This document shows, one piece after another, positions 49,846-58,393 of a stretch of DNA of 64,000 nucleotides. The notes below the pieces were generated by a model. That model made no database searches, was not told where the DNA came from, and saw only the letters and a list, made by a program, of their open reading frames with translations. The translations under genes were made by a program, and so were the position numbers. Position 1 is the first letter of the stretch, and each line of letters opens with the position of its first letter. Source of the DNA: Gammaproteobacteria bacterium (GTDB lineage Bacteria; Pseudomonadota; Gammaproteobacteria; Pseudomonadales; Halieaceae); the NCBI GenBank assembly GCA_024742415.1, contig JANSYN010000007.1, forward strand, positions 186,001 through 250,000, read 5' to 3'.

Positions 49846-51081
49846 CTAGAAGGTTTCCCGGGGAATGTTGAAGTGCGCCTCGTAGTTGGAGAACAGTTCG
49901 CGCAGGTGCTCAAGGTCGAGCTGCGTTGCTGCGAGCTCGTACAGGTGCTTGCCGTGTTTGTCTGCCGGGTTGTCATCCAGGAAGCGCTGCATCGACGTCG
50001 CCGCTGCGTCTGATAGCGCCAGGCCAAAGTGGTCGTAGGCCCGGCGCACGGTGCCGACCTGGTCCTGCATAAAATCACGAAAGTACAAATCGACGACTTG
50101 CGCATCCGGCAGTTTACCGGACTGCCGATACGCCACGGTCTTGTCGTATCCCCCGGCAAGGGCCGTCGCATAGTGGGCGGCTACCGTGGGCAGGTGGGCA
50201 TGGTCGGACGACAGCGCCTGCAGCGTAACGGCAAGATTGCTCATGGATATCAGTGTTTTTACAGGATCCCTGTGGGTTTGCACAAACAGTGCGTCGGGAT
50301 ACTCGCGGTGCACGAACTCAAGGTGCCACAAGTGCTGTGGCGATTTCAGTGCCCAGCGCTGCCCCGGGCACTTCCACTGCAGTATCTGCAAAAAGCGCCG
50401 GTGCCATTTGAAGGCCGAACGCATATCATTTTGCATAACCCAGTTGTCGTAGCTGGGCACGCTGAATTGCACATAGAAGATCATCGAGGTGAAATCGTGC
50501 GAGGTCAGCGACACACATTCCTGTGCGCGTTGCGCGCCCATGGGATGCATGCGCTTGAACTCGGGGATCAGCGTGTCGACTCTATCCAGGTCGGCCTGCA
50601 CTTTGGCAATACGTGGATCGGTGTTATAGCTGGCAGACTCCGGTGGCGGTAGCGGGTAGCAGGCCTCCCAGGACAGGGGCACCCGGTTGTCGGTATCCAT
50701 GGCCAGCAGGTCGTGAAAAATAGTCGTGCCGGAGCGCGGCGGCCCCACCACGAACAGCGGCTTCTCGATGGGCTGTTCTTCGATCTCGGGATGGCGCTTG
50801 AGCAGTTCGACCATGCCCAGGCGGTTAGTGAGTGTGCGCAGCAAGTCGCCGCGCGCGATGATGCGGCCCAGCAGCGTCAACCGTGCTTCGGTTTCCAGGC
50901 TGTCCAGCAACATGCGCAGCGGCAGCTCAAAATCGCTGTCGCCAAAATCCTGCAGGCCGCTGTCTTTCCTGGCCTGTTTGAGCAGGCTGTCGAAATCCAG
51001 TTTTACCGGTTGCAGCCCCAGAGTCCGGGCCGCATGTCCAGCGCCGTTCAGCGCCCTTACCGTCAGGGGAAGGCTGGCCAT
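49846..51081 (-). CDS. Sulfotransferase family protein (Sulfotransfer_3), copy 2
   Basis: A 411-residue protein with the same layout as the copy at 47568: helical N-terminus with SGLQDFGDSDF (41-51) and RIIARGD, P-loop GPPRSGTT at 113-120, WALKSPQH at about 243-250 and HRDP at 270-273. GKHLYELAATQLDLEHL near the end is the shared C-terminal tail. The start codon overlaps the DUF1214 stop by one base (TGATG), so translation is coupled. The LLM gene follows 25 bp downstream on the same strand and may belong to the same transcript. Confidence 0.86.
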   Translation of the reverse strand: MASLPLTVRALNGAGHAARTLGLQPVKLDFDSLLKQARKDSGLQDFGDSDFELPLRMLLDSLETEARLTLLGRIIARGDLLRTLTNRLGMVELLKRHPEIEEQPIEKPLFVVGPPRSGTTIFHDLLAMDTDNRVPLSWEACYPLPPPESASYNTDPRIAKVQADLDRVDTLIPEFKRMHPMGAQRAQECVSLTSHDFTSMIFYVQFSVPSYDNWVMQNDMRSAFKWHRRFLQILQWKCPGQRWALKSPQHLWHLEFVHREYPDALFVQTHRDPVKTLISMSNLAVTLQALSSDHAHLPTVAAHYATALAGGYDKTVAYRQSGKLPDAQVVDLYFRDFMQDQVGTVRRAYDHFGLALSDAAATSMQRFLDDNPADKHGKHLYELAATQLDLEHLRELFSNYEAHFNIPRETF

Positions 51082-52190
51082 CAGGCTTGCAGGTCTGCGA
51101 GTTTTACGACCTTGGCGACGGGTGTTTCCACGTCTCCCTTGACCATGAAGAAGCGCCAGAACACCAGTCCAAACAGATTGCCCTCGGTGTCCACCCAGTT
51201 GGGTACACCCGGGTCTTCATGGGCCAGCACGATGGTGAAGCTGCCGTCTGCATCGGTTTGCGTCTGCTTGCGATTGATCGAGACGGGCCGGTCGGCATAG
51301 TTCAGTGTTTGCTGGAACCGGTTCCACAGGCACAGGTTGGCGAAACAGCAGTCCGGCCAGCGACCGTTGATCACCAGGGCTTCATCGGGGTTGATAAAAA
51401 AGGGTGCCATTGAGTAGTGCGCGTCGTAGGCGGCAAAGCCGAAGTCGCCGGGTTTGATCGGCGCCGGGAACGCGTTGGGTGTGAGCGCAACAAAGGGCGG
51501 TGGCTCGGTGTTCGCCATCGGCGGCATTTCCAGTGTTCGGCTGCGCACAACATTGGTGACCCGGCGAATGCCCGCGGCGACCGAGTTGTCCGTTGGTGCC
51601 GGTGTGGGGCTGCTGTTGGTCAGGCACTCAATGCGCATGATCGGTACCAGCGCCGGATCAAGTGCGGCGGCGCGCTCGTTTTCGAAGTAGTGCCGGGTGG
51701 TCAGGCGCGACGTCTCTGGAGTGAGCGCAAGCCAGTTCTGCGCGCGCGGCTCGCCGCCCAGGTAGAGTGTAAAGTTGCCGTTGCTGTCTATCTCCATCTC
51801 TTCATTGTTGATCAGGCCGGCCGTACGCGTCGCCATGTGGCCCTCGGCTGTGCCCTCTTCAATAGTGAGTGAGAAGTAGGAGGCCCCTTGCAGGTTGCCG
51901 CTGAGCATATAGCTGTGATCGGCGCTTAATGGTGCATCGAAATAGATGGCGTCTGGATTGTCACCGGTCAGTTTACGACTCTGTGTTGTAATGCGGCGCA
52001 GGTCCGGGTTGGCGGGATCCTGTTCGAAAAAACCCACCAGGCTCGCCTCGAGAATGTGCATCAGTGCCCGGTGTGATCCCACGATATCCTCTTCAGAGTG
52101 CAGGTTCCACTCGGCGGATGACCAGCGCTCGTCAATTTCTTTCAGGGTGTCGATCAGTTCGTGCAGTGCACGGCGGCTTTGCGTTTGCAT
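51081..52190 (-). CDS. DUF1214-like protein, copy 2
   Basis: A 369-residue soluble protein. It carries GDNPDAIYFDAPLSADHSYML, LGGEPRAQNWLAL followed by RHYFENERA, DCCFANLCLWNRFQQTL and HEDPGVPNWVDTEGNLFGL, lining up with the copy at 45305. The gene has stop and start overlaps with a sulfotransferase on one side (TGATG) and stands 25 bp after a second sulfotransferase on the other. Function is unknown, but the fixed pairing with sulfotransferases argues for a shared reaction path. Confidence 0.77.
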   Translation of the reverse strand: MQTQSRRALHELIDTLKEIDERWSSAEWNLHSEEDIVGSHRALMHILEASLVGFFEQDPANPDLRRITTQSRKLTGDNPDAIYFDAPLSADHSYMLSGNLQGASYFSLTIEEGTAEGHMATRTAGLINNEEMEIDSNGNFTLYLGGEPRAQNWLALTPETSRLTTRHYFENERAAALDPALVPIMRIECLTNSSPTPAPTDNSVAAGIRRVTNVVRSRTLEMPPMANTEPPPFVALTPNAFPAPIKPGDFGFAAYDAHYSMAPFFINPDEALVINGRWPDCCFANLCLWNRFQQTLNYADRPVSINRKQTQTDADGSFTIVLAHEDPGVPNWVDTEGNLFGLVFWRFFMVKGDVETPVAKVVKLADLQA

Positions 52191-52215
52191 GGATGGTCTT
52201 CTCTGTAGGGTTGTT

Positions 52216-53556
52216 TCAGTTGGGAGTATCGTGTGTGGCAGCGCTGGCGGCGTGCGGGTTCTGTGTCTCGTAGGGGATGTTGAAACGCTCGCGATAAAAC
52301 ATCAGCTCGTCATCCACTTGTTCCTTTGTTAACCCGAAATCTGCCAGATGATATTTGTGCGCGCCGTGCTTGTGCTGACTGTTACTGTCCAGCCACTGTC
52401 GCATACCGGTGCGCGCCTGATCCGAAAAAGGCATCTGCAGGAAATCGTAGACGCCCCCGAGTGCCGCCTGCCAATTGGCGGTAATGTCGGCATACAGCAC
52501 GTCATACTGCTGTTCGGGGGTTGAAAGCTCGGCCCGGTCGTGCAGGTTCTTGTGCAGCATGCGCCGGGTCTTCTGTAGCCAGTTCTGGCCTACCGCGTGA
52601 GGGTCAATGGTGTCCACGTCGCGCACCAGGGAGTTCCACGCCATGGAGCAGCAGGAGCCGACCACTTTGATCGGGTCGCGATGCGGGCATATCAGTCTGG
52701 CGTTGGGGAACACGTGCAGCATGGCATCGAGATCCTGCATGTGCTGTGGCGATTTGAGAATCCACGGCTTGTCCTGCGGGTCGCCGCGAAACCACGACAC
52801 CGTCTTGAGCAGTTTGACCATGTACTCGTAGGCGAATTTCTGGTCGTGCGTCATCAGCCACTCTGCGAATTGCGGCAGATCGTTGATTACCTCAAACAGT
52901 TGTGTGGAAAAGGCATACTGCAGCAGCCCGATTTCTTCCTCGACCTCGTGCGTACCCAGCGGGTGGACCGCGCCGATCTGCGGGCTCATGTACAGCACGG
53001 CCTTGAGCGCCTGGTCCAGTTGCGTGATGCGTGGGTCGGTCTTGCCGGCGGCGCGCGCGGCAAAGCTGTCTGCCCTGGGTACAGGGTAGACACTCTCCCA
53101 GGATTGCAGGTGCAGGAACCGGTCGTCCGATGCCAGCAGGCGGTGCAGGCGGGTGGTTCCCGAGCGCGCCAGCCCGACAATCACAATCGGGTCAGGCAGG
53201 CTGCGCTCGAGTATTTCCGGATGACGCTGCCACAGCGCCTCGGCCTCCAGGCGCCCCTGTAGCAGCCGTTCGATGTTTGACCTGGCCAGAAAGCGGCCCA
53301 GCGGGTTCAGCGCGGTGCGATTGGTGTCTTCAACCAGTAGTTGCAGCTGCGTCATGAAGCGATCGTCACCAAAATCACGCAGGCCGGTGTCTTTGCAGGC
53401 TTTTTTCAGCAGCTTTTGTGTGTCCAGCGTGAAGCGCGCCAGGCCAAATGATTGTGCAGAGCGCAGCGCACCATTGAGCAGTTTGATGGGCAGTCGCTGG
53501 TAACTGCTCGCATTGAGCTTCTTTGCCGTTGTTTCTGCGTTGTCACTACTGGCCAT
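52216..53556 (-). CDS. Sulfotransferase family protein (Sulfotransfer_3), copy 3
   Basis: A 446-residue protein, the longest of the three. TGLRDFGDDRF (57-67) and RFLARSN mark the N-terminal extension; the P-loop is GLARSGTT at 128-135 (Ala in place of Pro), WILKSPQH at 265-272 and HRDP at 292-295. HKHGAHKYHLADFGLTKEQV is the conserved tail. It is first in the minus-strand unit and divergent from a TetR regulator, with 87 bp between that hold two inverted repeats. Substrate unknown; the family modifies sterols, phenols and glycolipids. Confidence 0.86.
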   Translation of the reverse strand: MASSDNAETTAKKLNASSYQRLPIKLLNGALRSAQSFGLARFTLDTQKLLKKACKDTGLRDFGDDRFMTQLQLLVEDTNRTALNPLGRFLARSNIERLLQGRLEAEALWQRHPEILERSLPDPIVIVGLARSGTTRLHRLLASDDRFLHLQSWESVYPVPRADSFAARAAGKTDPRITQLDQALKAVLYMSPQIGAVHPLGTHEVEEEIGLLQYAFSTQLFEVINDLPQFAEWLMTHDQKFAYEYMVKLLKTVSWFRGDPQDKPWILKSPQHMQDLDAMLHVFPNARLICPHRDPIKVVGSCCSMAWNSLVRDVDTIDPHAVGQNWLQKTRRMLHKNLHDRAELSTPEQQYDVLYADITANWQAALGGVYDFLQMPFSDQARTGMRQWLDSNSQHKHGAHKYHLADFGLTKEQVDDELMFYRERFNIPYETQNPHAASAATHDTPN

Positions 53557-53588
53557 ACGCTGTTATGTCTCTACTTTACGCGATCGGT

Positions 53589-53618
53589 CATTTTGCAGAA
53601 AATGTCGCATTCCGCGAC
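53589..53618. promoter_or_regulatory. Two adjacent inverted repeats, candidate TetR operators
   Basis: CATTTT/AAAATG with a 4-base spacer (53589-53604) is directly followed by GTCGC/GCGAC with a 5-base spacer (53604-53618). They sit between the divergent sulfotransferase and TetR genes, the standard place for an autoregulated operator. Confidence 0.5.
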
Positions 53619-53643
53619 CGCTTTCTCAAGGACTATTTGGCGC

Positions 53644-54228
53644 ATGCCCGATGTTCAGTCCCCACAGTTCAAATTGATTATCGCCGCTGCCAAGCAGTGT
53701 TATCTCAGCGACGGTATATCCGGCACCGGTATGGCAGAGGTGGCGGCCACAGCCGGTGTGGCGCGTTCAACACTGTATCGCTATTTTGCAGGGCGCGATG
53801 AGTTGCTGATTGCAACGGTGCAGGACGAAATGCTCCAGCTTAATACTTTTCTGCGGCGCAAGCTCGATCGCCTGCCCGATCCAGCAGATCAGCTGGTAGA
53901 GGGCCTGCTCCTGGCTATTCGTGAGATTCCGCGGCGCAAATTGCTCAATGCCGTGTTTGCCTCTGAGCAGGATGTGCGTGCGCGTCATGTGGTGTGGGGC
54001 TCCGACACCATCGTGCGTTTTGGCGAGGAGCTCATGTCACATGTGATCGGGCCCGCCACCAGTGCCCGCCTGCTGCAGGACGAGGTGCCGGCAGAGGTGA
54101 TGATCGAGTGGGTTTATCGCCTGTTACTGTCTTTTCTGACGCTGCCGAGCAACACCTTGAAAAATGAACAGGCGCTGCGCGCTACGCTGCGCGCGTTGCT
54201 GGTGCCGGTGCTGCTGAAGCCGCACTGA
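53644..54228 (+). CDS. TetR-family transcriptional regulator
   Basis: A 194-residue protein. The N-terminal helix-turn-helix is IIAAAKQCYLSDGISGTGMAEVAATAGVARSTLYRYFAGRDELL, with the typical STLYRYF recognition helix. The C-terminal ligand domain is family-divergent. It is divergent from the sulfotransferase/DUF1214/LLM unit and probably represses it until a lipophilic ligand binds. ATG 53644 follows AAGGA by 11 bases; an earlier ATG at 53602 would start within the operator region. Its last 47 bases overlap the convergent oxidoreductase gene. Confidence 0.9.
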   Translation: MPDVQSPQFKLIIAAAKQCYLSDGISGTGMAEVAATAGVARSTLYRYFAGRDELLIATVQDEMLQLNTFLRRKLDRLPDPADQLVEGLLLAIREIPRRKLLNAVFASEQDVRARHVVWGSDTIVRFGEELMSHVIGPATSARLLQDEVPAEVMIEWVYRLLLSFLTLPSNTLKNEQALRATLRALLVPVLLKPH

Positions 54229-55930
54229 GGTCGTCATGGTCTGCATCGCTGTTGCCGCTGTGTGCTGCCGCTGCCAGGATTTCATGGGCGCAGTTGTAGC
54301 CCGGCAGGAAGGTAACGCCCGGCCCCGGGTGGCAGGAGGCGCCGCACAGGTACAGCCCCGGCAGGGGCGTGGTATGACCGGTGCCTTCCACCAGGCAGCG
54401 TTCACCGATCATCTGGTCGGGGTGCAGGAGCCCGTGGGTCCAGTCGCCATTGGTAACGCCCTGCATGCTGGCAAAGTGATCCGACGAGAAAATGGCCTGG
54501 TCGACAATGAGATCGGGAAAGTCCGGCATATGCAGCGCAATATGGTCGATGAGTTTTTCGGCCATCAGGTCGCGCAGTTTGCCGCGTTCAGATTTCGGTG
54601 CCTCACAGGGAAAGTAGAAGCCGTAAGCGCTGGCGATGTGGTACCCCTGTGGTGCAAGCGAAGGGTCAACAACGGTGGGTATCTGGAAGGCCAGTGGCAC
54701 CTGGTCGGGCATTTCGCCGCGCAGGCAGCGCTCGTAACTGCGCTGCAGTTCTTCGGGTTCCAGCACCATGGCGCCGCCAAAACGCGCGCCCGGAATGTGA
54801 TTCAGTTTGTCCAGGTGTCTGGAGTAGCGGGGTAGCCCCCTGAGTTTGAACAGCATGTGCACAAACGCGCCCTGGTGGGTGAAGGCATCGACGCGGGCCT
54901 GGTCATCCACGCCCAGGGGGAAGTCGGCCAGCAATCGATTGAAGGTGGCCTGCTTGTCGAGGTTGGAGACAATCGTAGGGGCGTAGATACGCTGCCCGCG
55001 CTTGGTCTCAACGCCCACGGCGCGACCGTTTTCCACCAGTATGCGCGTGACGGGTTGTTTCAGCCGGACCTCGCCACCCAGTGCCTCTATCTGTTGGGCA
55101 AGGCACTCCGACAAACTGCCCAGCCCACCCTTGACGCGCTGCATGAGCCCCTCAGAACCTTCCTGCGCCATGGTGTAGATCAGGCACAAACCGGAACCGG
55201 GTGTGTAAGGCCCCTTGTAGGTTGCCTGTACCGCAGCAAACGCCATGCTGGCACGCAGCTCCCTGTGTTTGATGGGGTCGGGGAAGAAACGGTCGATGAT
55301 ATCCATCGCTGAGCCCTTAAAGGCCAGTTCAAGATGCTCGCGCTGGGCCGGGGTGCCCGCTTCAGCGATGAGTTCTTCGAGCTTGCGTGGCGCCTTGCGT
55401 GCAGTGAAACGGTCGAGCACGCGAGCCGGGTATTGGCAAAACTTGAGAAACCGCGCGAAGCCAAGCATTGCGCCGGGCCCAAACTGGCGCAGCATATTCA
55501 GCGACAGCTTGACTGGGTTCTTGAAAAAAATCAGCGGGCGCCCCTGCGCCCCCACAAGGTTAACGGCCATCACCGGCAATGGCAGCAATTCAACACCGTG
55601 CGCCTCGAAATCGAAGTAGGCCTTGATCTCGGCTGACAGCGGAAACAGGCAACTGGCCCCGACTTCATTGCGGCAATCCTTGAAGATAGCGCGGGTGCCC
55701 CCCATACCGCCGACGAAATCGTTCTTTTCCAGAAGCAGTACGCGCTGGCCATTGCGCGCCATCACCAGGCCGGTAGCCAGGCCATTGTGACCCGCACCGA
55801 TGATGATGCAGTCGAAGTCGTGGCGTTCCGTGCTGCCTTCTCGGCCCTGGCTGGCATTGGTTGAAATGCCACCTGAAGTGCTGACGGTGTTGCCGTGTTC
55901 TTGCGCCTGTACGCTGTCGGGGCTTGTCAT
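54182..55930 (-). CDS. FAD-dependent oxidoreductase, CrtI/PYROXD2-like
   Basis: A 582-residue protein of the phytoene desaturase-like amine oxidoreductase group. After about 36 unusual N-terminal residues (Ser, Gln, Glu rich), the dinucleotide fold begins: DCIIIGAGHNGLATGLVMARNGQRVLLLEKNDFVGGMGGT. The C-terminal FAD segment is LPGLYLCGASCHPGPGVTFLPGYNCA. The closest known type is PYROXD2 and bacterial homologues, whose substrates are unsettled. GAGAGAGG before the ATG is a strong site. The 3-prime end overlaps the convergent TetR gene by 47 bases. Confidence 0.89.
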   Translation of the reverse strand: MTSPDSVQAQEHGNTVSTSGGISTNASQGREGSTERHDFDCIIIGAGHNGLATGLVMARNGQRVLLLEKNDFVGGMGGTRAIFKDCRNEVGASCLFPLSAEIKAYFDFEAHGVELLPLPVMAVNLVGAQGRPLIFFKNPVKLSLNMLRQFGPGAMLGFARFLKFCQYPARVLDRFTARKAPRKLEELIAEAGTPAQREHLELAFKGSAMDIIDRFFPDPIKHRELRASMAFAAVQATYKGPYTPGSGLCLIYTMAQEGSEGLMQRVKGGLGSLSECLAQQIEALGGEVRLKQPVTRILVENGRAVGVETKRGQRIYAPTIVSNLDKQATFNRLLADFPLGVDDQARVDAFTHQGAFVHMLFKLRGLPRYSRHLDKLNHIPGARFGGAMVLEPEELQRSYERCLRGEMPDQVPLAFQIPTVVDPSLAPQGYHIASAYGFYFPCEAPKSERGKLRDLMAEKLIDHIALHMPDFPDLIVDQAIFSSDHFASMQGVTNGDWTHGLLHPDQMIGERCLVEGTGHTTPLPGLYLCGASCHPGPGVTFLPGYNCAHEILAAAAHSGNSDADHDDLSAASAAPAPATRAA

Positions 55931-56013
55931 GGCTTGGCCTCTCTCGTCGGGATCGCGCCGATGGCATAGGCCGGACGGGCAAGCCTTGCGCGCCAGTGGC
56001 CATCTTGAATCGC

Positions 56014-56044
56014 ATGTCTATAGGACATATTATTTAAATTGTCC
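56014..56044. promoter_or_regulatory. Clustered half-sites in an AT-rich divergent promoter region
   Basis: ATGTC-5 bases-GACAT is followed by GGACA-12 bases-TGTCC using the same GGAC half-site, within an AT-rich stretch (TATTATTTAAATT) in an otherwise GC-rich gap. It lies between the divergent oxidoreductase and kinase genes and looks like an operator with overlapping promoters. Confidence 0.45.
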
Positions 56045-56112
56045 GATGCCAGCAAGCCTCGCGGGAGTGCGCATGGACGACACTTTTTTTCATAACACGG
56101 GGCGCAGGCGGG

Positions 56113-57336
56113 ATGTCCAGGGCAGTGACGGCGGTACAACTGGCCGCATTGGCGGCGCGCGGTGGTGCGCGCGTGCTGCGCGATATACTGGGCGATGTGC
56201 CCGGCTGGAGTATGCCGTATCGCGCGCAGCTCGTTGCGCAACCGCAGCAGCTGTCACGCATGATCAACGCTGCTGCGCTGCCCGCGTGCCAGGGGCCTGT
56301 CAACATTCGTACCGTGACAGTGCAGGATGTGCCCTCGGTCAGCAGCAACTGCCACAACCTGGTGTTATCGCTGGAGCAAGTCGGCGCGCCCATGTTGCCG
56401 CACAGCGTGTTTGTCAAACTGCCGATGGAGTCCCTGGCAACCCACTGGTTTTTTTCCGTCATTAACTCATGGCGGCTGGAATCCCACTTTTTTCGCCATG
56501 TCGCCCCCCATGTACCGCTGCAAACGCCGGTGACCTACGCCACCGCCTGGCAGGGGAGCCGGTTTTTCCTGGTTCAGGAAAACCTCAACGCCAATGACCA
56601 GGTGACGCTGTTTACCAACCCCGACATGCTGCAGGGCCCCTCGCAGAACCAGGTAGCGCTATGCCTGGATGCCTTTGCGCGACTGCACGCAAAACATGTG
56701 CACCTGTCTCCGGCAGAGCGCGAAGCCATATTGCCACTGGAGTATCACCTGTTTCTCTCACCCTCAATGGGGCTCGCCTCACGTAGCCTGAACGCCCTGG
56801 CGCTCTCACCCTGTATGAAGAAGCGCCCCGGCCGCATTCCTGCGGAGGTTGCGGCCGCGTATGAGCAGTCTATCGAGCACTGGGATGTCCTGCTCGAGCA
56901 CTGGTTCAGCGGGCCGCTGTCGCTGCTGCATGGCGACAGCCACCTGGGAAACTTCTATCAGATCGGCGATGAGATGGGCATGCTGGACTGGCAGGCCGCG
57001 CATTGGGGCAAGGGTATTCGCGATGTGCAGTACTTTTTGATCGATGCGATGCCGGCCAGTGAGTTGGCGGCACAGGAACGTGACTGGGTAGACTACTACG
57101 TGCAGCGGCGGGCGGTACACGGCGCGCCGCTGGAGCGCGAGGCGGCCTGGCAGGACTACCGCTCCCTGACATTCCACACCCTGTTTACCATCGTGGTCTC
57201 TATCGGCTTCGGCGCGCTCAATGAGGAGCAGGACGCACTGATGACAGAGCTTCTCGAACGCGCCGTCGCGGCCACGCAACGGGTGGATTATGCCGGCTGG
57301 TTGCGCGATTATCTGGCAAGTCACCCCAACATCTAG
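56113..57336 (+). CDS. APH/EcKinase-like phosphotransferase
   Basis: A 407-residue protein of the aminoglycoside phosphotransferase/choline kinase superfamily. Lys102 (VFVKLP) lies in the nucleotide site; the catalytic loop is HGDSHLGNF (His273, Asp275, Asn280) and the metal Asp292 is in GMLDWQ. WRLESHFFRHVAPHVPLQTPVTY resembles the ecdysteroid-kinase-like branch. It should phosphorylate a hydroxyl of a small molecule. It is followed 20 bp later by a zinc alcohol dehydrogenase, clearly in one unit. Confidence 0.87.
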   Translation: MSRAVTAVQLAALAARGGARVLRDILGDVPGWSMPYRAQLVAQPQQLSRMINAAALPACQGPVNIRTVTVQDVPSVSSNCHNLVLSLEQVGAPMLPHSVFVKLPMESLATHWFFSVINSWRLESHFFRHVAPHVPLQTPVTYATAWQGSRFFLVQENLNANDQVTLFTNPDMLQGPSQNQVALCLDAFARLHAKHVHLSPAEREAILPLEYHLFLSPSMGLASRSLNALALSPCMKKRPGRIPAEVAAAYEQSIEHWDVLLEHWFSGPLSLLHGDSHLGNFYQIGDEMGMLDWQAAHWGKGIRDVQYFLIDAMPASELAAQERDWVDYYVQRRAVHGAPLEREAAWQDYRSLTFHTLFTIVVSIGFGALNEEQDALMTELLERAVAATQRVDYAGWLRDYLASHPNI

Positions 57337-57356
57337 CCGACCAGGAAAACCACGCC

Positions 57357-58295
57357 ATGAAAGCCGTTCGTTGTTGCGACAAACACGTGCACGTTGTTGA
57401 GGTGCCCCCGCCCGCGGGTGAGGGCGTTGTCGTTAATGTGCGCTCCGCGGGCATCTGTGGCTCGGATCTGCATATGCTGGACCTGGGCTTTCCAATACCC
57501 GGGACGCTCGGCCACGAGGTCGCCGGTGTGCTCAAGGATGGCCGCGAGGTGGCCGTAGAGCCGGTAGCGCCCTGCGGCCATTGCGACATGTGCGTTCAGG
57601 GCGACTACTTTTCCTGCCGCAAAGGTCCGGCAGTACTCTTTGGCGTCGGGCTGGACGGCGGTATGGCGCAGCAGATTCTGGTGCCGCCACGGGCCATTGT
57701 GCCGCTACCCAATAATGTGCGCGCCGCAGATGCCTGCCTGGTGGAGCCGCTGGCGGTTGCGGTGCACGGCATCAGTATGCTCAAGCTTACGCCCCAATCG
57801 CGCGTGGCCATCATTGGCGCTGGCGCTGTCGGTCTGGCGGCTACCGCCGTGTTGAGCACGCACCTCAAGACGGTGCATGTGGCTGCGCGCCATGATGCGC
57901 AAAAAGAAGCGGTAGAAAAGCTCGGTGCCGGGCTCGCGCCCGAAGGGGAATACGACGCGGTCATTGAGTGCGCAGGTAATTCTGCGGCAATGGCGCAGGC
58001 GGCGCGGTTATGTAAACCCGGTGGCACCATCATCCTGTTGGCGACCTACTGGGAAGCCGTGACCATGCCGGCCGCCGATATTTCGCTGAAGAGCCTGACG
58101 GTCAAAGGGTCGTTCCTGTACGGCAGCCACGGCCTGGTGCGCGATGTGGAAGTAGCGGCCCAACTGATGGCCGCGCGCCCGGAGTTGAAAGACATTCTGA
58201 TTACGCATCGTATACCACTGGAGGCTGCCCCTGAGGCCTTTGCCATCGCGCGCGATCGCCAGGCCGGTGCGATCAAGGTCGTGCTGGAACCGTGA
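57357..58295 (+). CDS. Zinc-dependent alcohol dehydrogenase (MDR superfamily)
   Basis: A 312-residue medium-chain dehydrogenase, shorter than the usual 340-350. Catalytic zinc ligands are in GICGSDLHM and GHEVAG; the structural zinc set CGHCDMC with a fourth Cys seven residues on (DYFSC) is complete. The Rossmann loop is IGAGAVGLAA. AARHD after the second strand suggests NADP(H). It oxidises or reduces an alcohol; the loss of length is in the cofactor domain. AGGAAA precedes the ATG. Confidence 0.92.
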   Translation: MKAVRCCDKHVHVVEVPPPAGEGVVVNVRSAGICGSDLHMLDLGFPIPGTLGHEVAGVLKDGREVAVEPVAPCGHCDMCVQGDYFSCRKGPAVLFGVGLDGGMAQQILVPPRAIVPLPNNVRAADACLVEPLAVAVHGISMLKLTPQSRVAIIGAGAVGLAATAVLSTHLKTVHVAARHDAQKEAVEKLGAGLAPEGEYDAVIECAGNSAAMAQAARLCKPGGTIILLATYWEAVTMPAADISLKSLTVKGSFLYGSHGLVRDVEVAAQLMAARPELKDILITHRIPLEAAPEAFAIARDRQAGAIKVVLEP

Positions 58296-58393
58296 ATCCT
58301 GTTTACACTTCTTTACCAAAAGCCAACGCACGCTTACGGCTACGAGTGTTCCAATGGTTGGCGGGTGATACACAAATCGACAGGAGATTAACC

